From: Bacteroidota bacterium
GTDB lineage: Bacteria; Bacteroidota; Bacteroidia; Chitinophagales; Chitinophagaceae
DNA length: 19,518 nucleotides
Direction of reading: 5' to 3'
Assembly: GCA_023423285.1 (NCBI GenBank)
Contig: JAFAFV010000083.1
Span: 1 to 19,518, forward strand
Position numbers and translations under genes: made by a program. This document shows positions 7,866-15,507 of this stretch, piece by piece; position 1 is the stretch's first letter; each line of letters opens with the position of its first letter. The notes under the pieces are model-generated. The model saw only the letters and a list, made by a program, of their open reading frames with translations. It searched no databases and was not told the origin of the DNA.

Positions 7866-8990
7866 CTAATAATCAACCACCTGCTCCTGAATGGTTTCAG
7901 GTATCTGGCGCCACTCATATTGCTGATTGCGTAGTTGCGGCTCAAAACCTGCTTCTTTTATAGCATCCTGAATGGACCGGTAAGTAAACCTGTGCGGCGC
8001 TCCTGCTGCGCTTACCACGTTTTCTTCAATCATGATGCTGCCAAAATCATTTGCGCCACCATGAAGGCATAATTGCGCAGTGGCCTTCCCCACCGTAAGC
8101 CAGGAAGCCTGTATATTCTTAATGTTGGGCAGCATGATGCGGCAAAGCGCCACCATGCGAATGTATTCTTCAGTGGTAGTAAGATTGTGTACACCTCTTA
8201 TTCGCGCCAGCAGTGTATCCACATCCTGAAACGTCCATGCAATAAAGGCCAGAAAACCTTTTGCATGATCTGGTTTGCGGCTTTGCACTTCGCGGATTTT
8301 TGCAAGATGCTCAAAGCGCTCTTCAATAGTTTCAACGTGGCCAAACATCATGGTGGCGCTGGTGGTAATATCAAGTTTATGCGCTTCATGCATAATATCT
8401 AGCCACTCCTGCGCACCGCATTTGCCTTTACTGATCAATCTGCGAACACGGTCTATTAATATTTCAGCACCTGCACCCGGGAGCGAATCCATACCCGCTT
8501 CTTTCAATGCTTTCAATACTTCTGCATGTGTGCTTTTTTCAAGTTTAGTGATATGCGCCACCTCCGGCGGGCCTAAAGCGTGCAGGCGAATGTCAGGAAA
8601 TTCGGTTTTAATATTTTGAAAGGTTTTAACGTAAAACTCAAGGCCCAGGTCGGGGTGGTGGCCGCCCTGAAGCAGCAACTGATCGCCGCCATATTTTATG
8701 GTTTCCTCAATTTTTTTTCGGTAAGAAGGCATATCGGTGATGTATGCCTCGGGATGGCCGGGTATGCGGTAGAAATTACAAAATTTGCAGTTGGCGATGC
8801 ACACATTGGTAGTGTTTACATTACGGTCTATTTGCCAGGTAACTTTGCCATGAGGTACCTGCTTTTTACGCAGTTCGTCTGCAATCAGCATCAGGTCGGC
8901 CAGCGGGGCGTTGTGGTATAAATAAACGCCTTCCTCCACACTTAAAAACTCAAATTGCGCCGCTTTTTTATATAATTCTTTCAATTGCAT
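7866..8990 (-). CDS. mqnC: Cyclic dehypoxanthinyl futalosine synthase (radical SAM), futalosine menaquinone pathway
   Basis: MqnC is the radical SAM enzyme that cyclises dehypoxanthine futalosine in the futalosine route to menaquinone, in the cytoplasm. From the 8990 start the protein has 374 residues. The [4Fe-4S]-binding CxxxCxxC motif is at Cys64, Cys68 and Cys71 (CIANCKFCNFYR). Further family signatures are GGDQLLLQGGHHPDLG, LPGAGAEILIDRVRR and GANDFGSIMIEENVVSAAG; the last is typical of MqnC rather than of the related MqnE. Start choice: an ATG at 9026 would add 12 residues, but its codons 2-5 contain the exact -7 element TACATTTG (9014-9021), so transcription would begin downstream of that ATG. 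The ATG at 8990 (MQLKELYKKA) therefore fits better. Other mqn genes are not in the window. Menaquinone is the usual respiratory quinone of Bacteroidota, and ctaA lies at the right edge. Confidence 0.93.
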   Translation of the reverse strand: MQLKELYKKAAQFEFLSVEEGVYLYHNAPLADLMLIADELRKKQVPHGKVTWQIDRNVNTTNVCIANCKFCNFYRIPGHPEAYITDMPSYRKKIEETIKYGGDQLLLQGGHHPDLGLEFYVKTFQNIKTEFPDIRLHALGPPEVAHITKLEKSTHAEVLKALKEAGMDSLPGAGAEILIDRVRRLISKGKCGAQEWLDIMHEAHKLDITTSATMMFGHVETIEERFEHLAKIREVQSRKPDHAKGFLAFIAWTFQDVDTLLARIRGVHNLTTTEEYIRMVALCRIMLPNIKNIQASWLTVGKATAQLCLHGGANDFGSIMIEENVVSAAGAPHRFTYRSIQDAIKEAGFEPQLRNQQYEWRQIPETIQEQVVDY

Positions 8991-9013
8991 GTAAGATAAG
9001 TTAAAAGTAGCTG

Positions 9014-9021
9014 CAAATGTA
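9014..9021 (-). promoter_or_regulatory. Putative -7 promoter element of mqnC
   Basis: On the minus strand this reads TACATTTG, an exact TAnnTTTG match, about 24 bases before the ATG at 8990. It lies inside the hypothetical upstream extension starting at 9026 and so argues for the shorter protein. No clear -33 TTG is seen. Confidence 0.55.
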
Positions 9022-9066
9022 AGCAAAAACAGCAGCTATTAATTTACCATAGGAGCATATTAGTTG

Positions 9067-9074
9067 TATCTTTA
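9067..9074 (+). promoter_or_regulatory. Putative -7 promoter element of the aspartyl protease gene
   Basis: TATCTTTA matches TAnnTTTG in all but the last base and lies 25 bases before the TTG start at 9100. The predicted transcription start is near 9080. It is divergent from the mqnC promoter in the same 109-base gap. Confidence 0.4.
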
Positions 9075-9099
9075 AACGTACCCTTATTTTTAAAATTTT

Positions 9100-10377
9100 T
9101 TGAAAAAAAGGCTAACGATATTGTTTATTGTCTGGCTACTGTTTTCTGTAAGCGTAGCGGCCCAGGAAGAATTTATTGACCCACCAGCAAGAGAATTGAC
9201 TAAAATAAAATTTGTACAACTTACGGGTGGCGTAATTGTTTTAAAGGCGCTTTTTGAGAACTTTACCGATTCGCTGACCTTTATACTTGACACTGGTAGT
9301 GGCGGTATCTCGCTCGACTCTGCAACCGTGGTTGGCTTAGGATTACAGCCTTCAAAGCCCGAGCGTATCATCCGTGGCATTGGCGGCCTGCGAAAAGTAG
9401 GATTTTTGATGAACAGAAAGCTTAAAATTAATAATCTCTTAATTGATAGCCTCAATTTTCATGTAGTGGATTACAGTGTGCTTTCAAGCCTATATGGTGA
9501 AAAAATTGATGGCGTTATTGGCTACTCTGTTTTAAGCCTGTACATTGTAAAAATCAATTATGATGTGTGCGAATTGTCTTTTTGGAGCAACGGAACCTTC
9601 AAATACCCGCGTGGTGGGTATCTTTTCACACCCCGTATGAATACGTTGCCACTGGCTACAGCAAAGGTAAAAGACGAAAAGTCTGCCACTATGAATTACC
9701 TGTTTGATATAGGCGCCGGGCTTACCGTACTTTTTTCGCAGGATTATATTGATGACAGTGCTTTCTTAAAATCAAAACGTACCAAGTATCAGAAACAGGG
9801 CGAAGGCCTGGGTGGCAAAGTGGATATTTACCTGAGTGTAATGAAGGAACTAAAAATTGGGCCATATAGGTTTAGGAACGTACCAATCAATATTTTTGAA
9901 GATGAATACAACGTCACTTCATACCCCACATTGGGCGGATTGATTGGGAACGACATTTTTAGAAGGTTCAACTGCATATTAAACTACAATAAAAAACAAA
10001 TTCACTTGCTTCCCAACACCCGTTTTCGCGATCCATTTGATTACGCCTACTCCGGTATTGAATTGTATCTTATTGATGGAAAAGTGGTTACGGGTCAAAT
10101 ACCTGAAAACTCCCCGGCGCACCATGCAGGTGTGCAGTATGGCGACGAAGTGATTGGTGTCAATAATCTTGTTACTTTAAACATCAATCATTTAAAGCAG
10201 GAACTACAATCTGCCACCGGCACAGTAAAGCTCATCATCAGGCGAAATGATGAGCTACTGACCATTTCTATGAAGGTGATAAATATTTTAAATGGAAAGG
10301 CCACAAAAAGTACCGGCAATAGTATTCCATATCCTGCAGGCAGAAACAAGTTTTTACAAAATACGCCGCATTTTTAA
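9100..10377 (+). CDS. Secreted retropepsin-like aspartyl protease with C-terminal PDZ domain, TTG start
   Basis: A 425-residue exported protein. A signal peptide covers about 1-22 (MKKRLTILFIVWLLF to VAAQ). Two aspartyl-protease lobes follow. The first has the catalytic triplet DTG at 64-66 (FILDTGSGG) with GVIGYSVL near 138. The second has FDIGAG with Asp203, so DIG replaces DTG, and GGLIGNDIFRRF at 279-290. A PDZ domain spans about 320-392 (GQIPENSPAHHAGVQYGDEV). Such proteins are annotated in Bacteroidota as aspartyl protease family proteins; substrates are unknown. The PDZ domain suggests binding of peptide ends. The start is TTG: an in-frame TAA lies only nine bases upstream (9091-9093), no ATG lies between it and the signal peptide, and the next internal ATG is near codon 104. 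A periplasmic or envelope location is inferred. The gene stands between divergent mqnC and co-directional pheS, which has its own promoter. Confidence 0.85.
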   Translation: MKKRLTILFIVWLLFSVSVAAQEEFIDPPARELTKIKFVQLTGGVIVLKALFENFTDSLTFILDTGSGGISLDSATVVGLGLQPSKPERIIRGIGGLRKVGFLMNRKLKINNLLIDSLNFHVVDYSVLSSLYGEKIDGVIGYSVLSLYIVKINYDVCELSFWSNGTFKYPRGGYLFTPRMNTLPLATAKVKDEKSATMNYLFDIGAGLTVLFSQDYIDDSAFLKSKRTKYQKQGEGLGGKVDIYLSVMKELKIGPYRFRNVPINIFEDEYNVTSYPTLGGLIGNDIFRRFNCILNYNKKQIHLLPNTRFRDPFDYAYSGIELYLIDGKVVTGQIPENSPAHHAGVQYGDEVIGVNNLVTLNINHLKQELQSATGTVKLIIRRNDELLTISMKVINILNGKATKSTGNSIPYPAGRNKFLQNTPHF

Positions 10378-10422
10378 GCACATATAGGGCTCAGCTCTTA
10401 CCACCAACTACATCCATTTTAC

Positions 10423-10430
10423 TATCTTTG
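10423..10430 (+). promoter_or_regulatory. Putative -7 promoter element of pheS (leaderless type)
   Basis: TATCTTTG is an exact TAnnTTTG match and ends six bases before the pheS ATG at 10437. Since this element is centred near -7, transcription should start at or within a few bases of the ATG. Its TTG could be misread as a start codon (10428), which would place the promoter inside the gene. Confidence 0.6.
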
Positions 10431-10436
10431 CGCACT

Positions 10437-11480
10437 ATGCAGGAGCTGATACATAAAATAGATTCGTATAAAAATGAAATAGCGGCTTTTACCGCTGCAG
10501 ATGAAAAGCAGGTAGAAGAATTTCGCATTAAATGGCTGGGAACTAAAGGCATTGTAAAAAGCATTATGAGCGAAATGAAACAAGTGCCCAATGAGCAAAA
10601 AAGAGAAGCTGGCCAGCTTTTGAATGAATTCAAACTTTTTACCGAAGCCAGATTTAACGAACTGAAAGAAGCCTCAACTTCATCAGCAGGCGTTGCAGCA
10701 AATACTATAGATTTATCACTTCCCGGCGATGCTACCCCCATTGGAAGCAGGCACCCTATTTCACTGATGAGAAATAAGATCATCAGCATTTTTCAACGCC
10801 TGGGCTTTGCAGTGGCCGAAGGCCCGGAAATAGAAGATGATTGGCACAACTTTACTGCACTTAACATGCCCGAGCATCACCCTGCGCGCGATATGCAGGA
10901 CACTTTTTACGTTGAAGCAGGCTCTAACGCTGCGGTAGACTGGCTTTTGCGCACACACACCAGTAATACGCAGGTGCATGAAATGGAAAAAAGCAAACCA
11001 CCCATCAGGGTTATTTGCCCCGGACGCGTATACCGCAACGAAACCATCAGCGCCCGCAGCCATTGCTTTTTTCACCAGGTAGAAGGTTTGTATATTGATG
11101 AAAATGTATCGTTTGCCGATTTGAAACAGACCCTTTACTTTTTTGTGAAGGAAATGTATGGTAAAGATGTAAAAGTTCGTTTCCGCCCATCTTACTTTCC
11201 TTTTACTGAACCAAGTGCAGAGATGGACGTGAGCTGCTTTATATGCGGCGGCAAAGGTTGTAATATATGCAAAAAAACAGGCTGGGTTGAAATTTTAGGC
11301 TGCGGCATGGTGCACCCCAATGTGCTGGAAAACTGCGGCATTGATGCAAACAAATACACTGGCTTTGCTTTTGGCATGGGCGTGGAGAGGCCTGCTCTTT
11401 TAAAATATGGCATCAACGATATCAGGCTTTTCAGCGAAAACGACGTGAGGTTTTTAAAACAATTTGTTAGTGCCACCTGA
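10437..11480 (+). CDS. pheS: Phenylalanine--tRNA ligase alpha subunit
   Basis: PheS is the catalytic subunit of the (alpha-beta)2 phenylalanyl-tRNA synthetase, a class II enzyme that charges tRNA-Phe. The 347-residue protein has an N-terminal helical tRNA-binding coiled-coil region (1-85), then the catalytic core: motif 2 at about 196-218 (GRVYRNETISARSHCFFHQ), the FTEPSAEMDVS strand near 256-266, and motif 3 near 309-318 (GFAFGMGVER). Four cysteines, 267, 270, 275 and 278 (CFICGGKGCNIC), form a zinc-ribbon-like insert seen in many bacterial PheS proteins but lost in E. coli. A TTG at 10428 could extend the protein by three residues, but it overlaps the -7 element, so ATG 10437 is preferred. 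pheT is not downstream; the next gene is convergent, three bases away. The separation of pheS from pheT is visible here. Confidence 0.97.
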   Translation: MQELIHKIDSYKNEIAAFTAADEKQVEEFRIKWLGTKGIVKSIMSEMKQVPNEQKREAGQLLNEFKLFTEARFNELKEASTSSAGVAANTIDLSLPGDATPIGSRHPISLMRNKIISIFQRLGFAVAEGPEIEDDWHNFTALNMPEHHPARDMQDTFYVEAGSNAAVDWLLRTHTSNTQVHEMEKSKPPIRVICPGRVYRNETISARSHCFFHQVEGLYIDENVSFADLKQTLYFFVKEMYGKDVKVRFRPSYFPFTEPSAEMDVSCFICGGKGCNICKKTGWVEILGCGMVHPNVLENCGIDANKYTGFAFGMGVERPALLKYGINDIRLFSENDVRFLKQFVSAT

Positions 11481-11483
11481 TCA

Positions 11484-14162
11484 TCATTTTCTTATTGGTA
11501 TTTTATAACTATATTTTCCTGAGCCGATAGCAACAGGAGCTTTTTTTAAATTGTCAGGAAAAAAAATGATAGCAGTGGTGTTTACAGGTATTTGCACGTT
11601 GAGATGAAATACACCTTTGTCTATTTTCCATCCGCTTGTTATTATACCGTATGGAGCGTTATATGAAGCTGATGCATTGTCTATGCCATCTACTACCTGC
11701 GGGCGAATTTCAATTTTTTTATACGCCACAGCATCTGGCGCCTGCCTGATTCCCGCCAGGCCTGAATAAAACCACTCCATCAGATGGCCTAACATAAAAT
11801 GGTTTTGAGATACCCCGGGCGTGCCTTTCCAGTCCTCAATTAGCGAAGTAGCGCCTTTTTTTATTTGATACCCATAACCAGGCACATCTGAGTTTCTATT
11901 CATGCCATAAATCACATCAGAACGTCCTTCATTTTCTAATGTTCGCAGCACGTAGCGGTAGCCCACATCGCCAGCAGATAAATTTTTCAGTTTAATGTCA
12001 GAGATCAGATTTTCCAGTACGGCATGTTTGTATTGCGGCTCCACAAGATTCATATACAAGGCCATCGCATTGGCAGTTTGACTACCAGAACCATATTGTT
12101 TAGTTTGCGAATTGAAAAACTTCTTATTGAACTGATTTTTCACTTCTAAAGCCATCTTCTCATAATTTGATGCATCAGTTTCTTTATTTAAAAGCTTCGC
12201 CACTTTACTCATTATCTGCAAGTCATAATAAAAAATTGCTGTGGGCGTAATACCAGGGGGTGTTAATTGCGAAGGGCCGTAAGGGCCAGGGCCAAGATCA
12301 AGCCAATCTCCCAAGCCGTGATACAAGATATGACTATCAGTTTTTGATTGCAGGTAAGTTACATAACGCTGCATCATATGGTATGCATCGGAAAGTACTG
12401 TTTTATCTCCATACCATTGATACATGTACCAGGGTAAAATTACACCCGCGCTTCCCCACTCTGGTGAATCGCGAAAAGCGCCGATAAAATGGACATATTC
12501 AGGAGCAACATCGGGTATAAGGCCCTCTTCTGTTTGCGCCATTTGCATATCAGTCACCATTTTTTTACAAAGTGCTGCAATATCATAATTATATCGCAGC
12601 GAATTACCCATAAGATGATATTGCTCTAACCAGCCTAATTTTTCGCGGTGAGGACAGTCGGTTAATACACTCGCCATATTGCTCTTCATAGCCCACTTTA
12701 TCAATTCATTTATTTGCTTGAAAAGTCCAAATGAAGTTGTAAAACTACCGGCATCCGGCGCTGCATATCTTGTGTGCAAGCCTCCCACGTCATGAAGGCG
12801 GGGTATGCTTGGGCTGTTTTTTTCCATTGTAACACCATCCACCACCAAATACCTAAAACCGTAGTATGTAAATTGTGGTTGCCATTTTTCAATCCCTTCT
12901 CCTTTTAAAACATATTGATAATAATGCGGACCTCCGGAGGCACGTTGGTTGATGCTATAATCCTCGTTTATCAATTCGCCTGGTGTAATCCTTACCGTAT
13001 CTCCTTTTTTACCGCTTACGGCTATAAAGGGTATACCAGAAAAATTTTGTCCCAGGTCAATAAACCAACTATCGTTATCAAGTTGTTTAGTTTTTAATGG
13101 CTTGAAACGATTGAAATGTTTTAGCGGATAAGCTATTTGTGCATTTAATACTGGTCCCGTAGTTTCATAGGGTTGCTGCCATTCAGTATCGTTAAAACCA
13201 GTATTAAGCCAACCAGTTTGTTCTTTATTAGCATCATAATCTTCGCCCCCGTAAATACTTGAAAAGAATATTGGAGATGCAGCAGTTTTCCAGCTTTTAT
13301 TTGTTACAATACTTTCCGTGCTGCCATCTGTATAATTGATTACAATACGAGCTTTCAATTTTGGATAACCAAACCCTCCTGTTAATTTACGATACCGCTC
13401 ACCCGGAATATAATAAAACCCGTTACCAAGCATAAAACCTACCGCATTTTCGCCCTGCCTTATTTGTTCTGTAATATCATAAATTGCATACAAACCTTTT
13501 TTATTATACTGCGTCCAACCGGGGTCTAAAAAGTGGTCACTTGTTTTTGTACCGTTCACAAACATCTCACAATGCCCGAGGCCGGAAACATACGCTGTAA
13601 CCGATTTTATGGGTTTTTCAGCTAAAAATTCTTTCCTAAAAAGTGGTAATATGTTTTCTCTTTTCCCCCATTCTTGCGGGCCACCCATATGAATAAAAGG
13701 AAAAATGACTTTGTCATTTGGAAGCACTTGGTAGGCAATCCATTGGGCATTTTTCCAGTCAGAAGGTTGCAAAAGGCCCATCTGCCAATAAACAATTTTA
13801 CTTTCGGATATGTGGCCTTTATTATCCCATACTATTACCTTCCAATAATATTTTTTAGCGCTTTTTAAAGGTTTACCATTAAAGCTAATTTGTAAAGATT
13901 GGTCAGAGTATATTTTTTTCGAGTCCCAAATATTTCCTTTATTCTGCATAATCAACACCGGATCGTCAGCAACTAATACTCTGTAGGCTGTTTGCATAAT
14001 ATTCCTTCCAGAAGATTGCAGCTCCCAACTCAGCGCAGGTGTTTCAGTTTCAATTCCTAAAGGGTTTGCCCGGTATTCGCAGCGCAGATTGTGTGCAATA
14101 AGCGTTTGGGCTGTTGATGCAAGACAGATGATTTGTAAAAATAAAAGCAGACAATATCTCAT
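11484..14162 (-). CDS. Secreted alpha-L-rhamnosidase, glycoside hydrolase family 78
   Basis: An 892-residue exported inverting glycosidase that removes terminal alpha-L-rhamnose from polysaccharides or glycosides. A signal peptide covers about 1-18 (MRYCLLLFLQIICLASTAQ). Domains in order: a fibronectin-III-like domain (about 25-130), the jelly-roll N-domain (about 180-320), a second beta domain (about 350-460), an (alpha/alpha)6 barrel (about 475-800), and a C-terminal beta domain (about 810-892). The GH78 motif TDCPHREKLGWLEQ is at 501-514, with Glu507 aligned to the proposed general acid. TSLIEDW at 772-778 supplies Glu776 as the probable general base. There are tandem TGA stops. No SusCD pair is adjacent, so substrate and induction are unknown. 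It is divergent from the FMN reductase and ends three bases from pheS. Catalytic residue assignments are by motif alignment from memory. Confidence 0.94.
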   Translation of the reverse strand: MRYCLLLFLQIICLASTAQTLIAHNLRCEYRANPLGIETETPALSWELQSSGRNIMQTAYRVLVADDPVLIMQNKGNIWDSKKIYSDQSLQISFNGKPLKSAKKYYWKVIVWDNKGHISESKIVYWQMGLLQPSDWKNAQWIAYQVLPNDKVIFPFIHMGGPQEWGKRENILPLFRKEFLAEKPIKSVTAYVSGLGHCEMFVNGTKTSDHFLDPGWTQYNKKGLYAIYDITEQIRQGENAVGFMLGNGFYYIPGERYRKLTGGFGYPKLKARIVINYTDGSTESIVTNKSWKTAASPIFFSSIYGGEDYDANKEQTGWLNTGFNDTEWQQPYETTGPVLNAQIAYPLKHFNRFKPLKTKQLDNDSWFIDLGQNFSGIPFIAVSGKKGDTVRITPGELINEDYSINQRASGGPHYYQYVLKGEGIEKWQPQFTYYGFRYLVVDGVTMEKNSPSIPRLHDVGGLHTRYAAPDAGSFTTSFGLFKQINELIKWAMKSNMASVLTDCPHREKLGWLEQYHLMGNSLRYNYDIAALCKKMVTDMQMAQTEEGLIPDVAPEYVHFIGAFRDSPEWGSAGVILPWYMYQWYGDKTVLSDAYHMMQRYVTYLQSKTDSHILYHGLGDWLDLGPGPYGPSQLTPPGITPTAIFYYDLQIMSKVAKLLNKETDASNYEKMALEVKNQFNKKFFNSQTKQYGSGSQTANAMALYMNLVEPQYKHAVLENLISDIKLKNLSAGDVGYRYVLRTLENEGRSDVIYGMNRNSDVPGYGYQIKKGATSLIEDWKGTPGVSQNHFMLGHLMEWFYSGLAGIRQAPDAVAYKKIEIRPQVVDGIDNASASYNAPYGIITSGWKIDKGVFHLNVQIPVNTTAIIFFPDNLKKAPVAIGSGKYSYKIPIRK

Positions 14163-14201
14163 TTTTAATAAAATTCACTCTATAATAATATTCCTCACCA
14201 C

Positions 14202-14209
14202 CAAATTTA
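14202..14209 (-). promoter_or_regulatory. Putative -7 promoter element of the GH78 gene
   Basis: The minus strand reads TAAATTTG, an exact TAnnTTTG match, 40 bases before the ATG at 14162. Predicted leader about 33 bases. The remainder of the divergent gap (14210-14348) is A/T-rich with no exact -7 match for the plus-strand reductase. Confidence 0.5.
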
Positions 14210-14348
14210 CATTTTGATATTAGTTTTTAAATATAAGTATTTGTTAGGTGCTTGCACAGTTCTAAAAACTTAGGTGTAATATGATTTAGAATCTTTTGGG
14301 GTATTGGCATTTTTATTGCCGTTCATTATATCAAGTAAAAAATTCACT

Positions 14349-14906
14349 ATGAGCAGAAAAAAAATTGCCGTAATTGTTGGCAGCTTAAGAAAAGAATCGT
14401 TCAACAGGAAAATTGCTAATCAAATTGCAGCCATGGCGCCGGATAGCTTAGAAATAGAATTTGTGGAAGTAGGCGATCTGCCCCATTACAACGAAGACCT
14501 TGACGGAGAAAACGCTCCTGAAAGCTGGGCAAACTTCAGAAACAAAATGAAGGACATGGATGGTGTGCTCTTTGCAACGCCAGAGTACAACCGAAGCATG
14601 CCATCAAGTATAAAAAACGCGCTGGATGTCGGCTCAAGGCCTTATGGCAGCAGCGTTTGGGAAGGTTTAGCCGGAGGAGTGATCAGCGGTTCAGTTAGCG
14701 GCATCGGTGGTTTTGGCGCCAATCACCATATTAGGCAATGTGCTGTATTTTTAAATATGCCCATGATGCAGCAGCCCGAAGCTTATACGCCCAATATTCA
14801 AAATATATTTGATGAAAATGGACAGATACAATCTGACCAGACAAAAACCATTTTTCAAACTTTTATTAGTGCTTTCGCACAATGGGTTGAAAAGATCAGG
14901 GGATAA
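14349..14906 (+). CDS. NADPH-dependent FMN reductase (ChrR/azoreductase-like flavodoxin fold)
   Basis: A cytoplasmic 185-residue flavoprotein of the NADPH-dependent FMN reductase family. It is expected to bind FMN and reduce quinones, chromate, azo dyes or similar acceptors with NAD(P)H; the physiological substrate is not evident. The flavin phosphate loop GSLRKESFNRK is at 11-21, and the family signature TPEYNRSMPSSIKNALD at 77-93. A glycine-rich stretch follows (SGSVSGIGGFGA, about 113-124). Start choice: ATG at 14349 (MSRKKIAVIVGS). A TTG at 14304 would add 15 hydrophobic residues before the conserved first strand, which family members lack, so I reject it. The gene is alone on the plus strand and ends two bases before the convergent small membrane-protein gene. 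Confidence 0.9.
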   Translation: MSRKKIAVIVGSLRKESFNRKIANQIAAMAPDSLEIEFVEVGDLPHYNEDLDGENAPESWANFRNKMKDMDGVLFATPEYNRSMPSSIKNALDVGSRPYGSSVWEGLAGGVISGSVSGIGGFGANHHIRQCAVFLNMPMMQQPEAYTPNIQNIFDENGQIQSDQTKTIFQTFISAFAQWVEKIRG

Positions 14907-14908
14907 TT

Positions 14909-15013
14909 TTATTCGTCTTCTTCATTTTTTTTACTGCTCATAAACGAGTAAAGAAAAACTGGGATGCCTATCAGGCATATGATGATAAAAATCAGTATAA
15001 TTTCTCCTTCCAT
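14909..15013 (-). CDS. Small single-pass membrane protein, 34 residues, unknown function
   Basis: I do not recognise this gene. It is a complete short reading frame from ATG to TAA: the N-terminus MEGE, a continuous hydrophobic segment at about 5-25 (IILIFIIICLIGIPVFLYSF), and a charged tail (SSKKNEEDE). That is the make-up of a single-pass inner-membrane miniprotein with lysines just after the membrane segment and an acidic end. It lies 54 bases downstream of the MerC-like gene on the same strand, with no terminator seen between them, so co-transcription is plausible. It fills the space up to the reductase stop, with only two bases left. A role with the MerC-like protein is inference. A chance frame is possible, but the hydrophobic segment plus clean ends makes a real gene more likely. 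Confidence 0.55.
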   Translation of the reverse strand: MEGEIILIFIIICLIGIPVFLYSFMSSKKNEEDE

Positions 15014-15067
15014 ATGTCATTAATCTTTGAAGCAAAAGAGCTTAAAAATCCAATACGAAATTTTGAT

Positions 15068-15469
15068 CTAATAATGATCGTGATCGCAATCATCGGCATG
15101 GGCATGGTTATGCTGCCTGCAATAGCGGTAATTTAAAAAATGTCCTGCTACTATAAAAATCACTCCCGGCACTAAAAATATGTTGTGAAGCTCATGAAAA
15201 ACCTGTTTTAAAATTAAGCTGGCAATACCCAATGTAAACAAAATTATAGGCAACAATTTATGATGATGCCAGCGGTATCCATGCCATAAGGCATAAATAC
15301 CAACAATAAATGCTAGTGCGATCATTCCCACCTCAAACGCGTGATTTTCTATTATGTTAACGCCAAATAGCGGCAGGCTTACTAAAAACAAGGGCAATAC
15401 GGCACAGTGTATGGCGCATGCCAGCGAAGCGGTTATTCCTAACGCATCCCAATTTATCTTAAACTTCAT
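15068..15469 (-). CDS. MerC-domain membrane protein with histidine-rich segments
   Basis: A 133-residue inner-membrane protein with four predicted membrane segments (about 11-34, 45-63, 72-90, 96-112). The MerC-type metal motif CAIHC is at 18-22 at the start of the first segment, followed by LPLFLVSLPLFG. Histidine-rich stretches occur at 63-70 (HGYRWHHH) and at the C-terminus (HNHAHADDCDHDHY), which suggests binding of zinc or another soft or borderline metal rather than mercury alone; no mer operon genes are present. Start choice: the ATG at 15469 (MKFKINWDALGI). A longer frame from 15616 would run over the promoter and overlap the end of the sulfatase gene. An exact -7 element ends four bases upstream of the ATG, so the transcript is probably leaderless, and a 13-base dyad lies in the promoter spacer. 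Function as a metal transporter or sensor is inferred. Confidence 0.82.
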   Translation of the reverse strand: MKFKINWDALGITASLACAIHCAVLPLFLVSLPLFGVNIIENHAFEVGMIALAFIVGIYALWHGYRWHHHKLLPIILFTLGIASLILKQVFHELHNIFLVPGVIFIVAGHFLNYRYCRQHNHAHADDCDHDHY

Positions 15470-15473
15470 ACAA

Positions 15474-15507
15474 CAAAAATAGAATAAAAAAGCAACAATG
15501 TTGCAAT
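15474..15507 (-). promoter_or_regulatory. Promoter of the MerC-like gene, leaderless type
   Basis: On the minus strand the -7 element TATTTTTG (15474-15481) is an exact TAnnTTTG match. ATTG at 15504-15507 can act as the -33 element with a 22-base spacer. The start codon at 15469 follows the -7 element by four bases, so transcription probably begins at or next to the ATG. Confidence 0.6.
15492..15504. promoter_or_regulatory. 13-base dyad in promoter spacer, candidate operator
   Basis: GCAACAATGTTGC is a perfect inverted repeat of six-base arms around one central base. It lies between the -33 and -7 elements of the MerC-like gene, where a bound repressor would block RNA polymerase. The 6-1-6 geometry resembles sites of Fur-family dimers (Fur, Zur). 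The assignment to a metal-responsive repressor is inference from shape and gene content. Confidence 0.5.

Noticed and set aside
10428..10436. TTG as the pheS start codon
   Set aside because: It is part of the -7 element TATCTTTG and adds only three residues; the ATG at 10437 is the better start.
12260..12487. 75-codon plus-strand frame within the GH78 gene
   Set aside because: It is antisense to the conserved catalytic domain and has no recognisable features.
14304..14348. TTG start extending the FMN reductase by 15 residues
   Set aside because: The extension precedes the conserved first strand and flavin loop and is not typical of the family; an ATG with the expected N-terminus follows.
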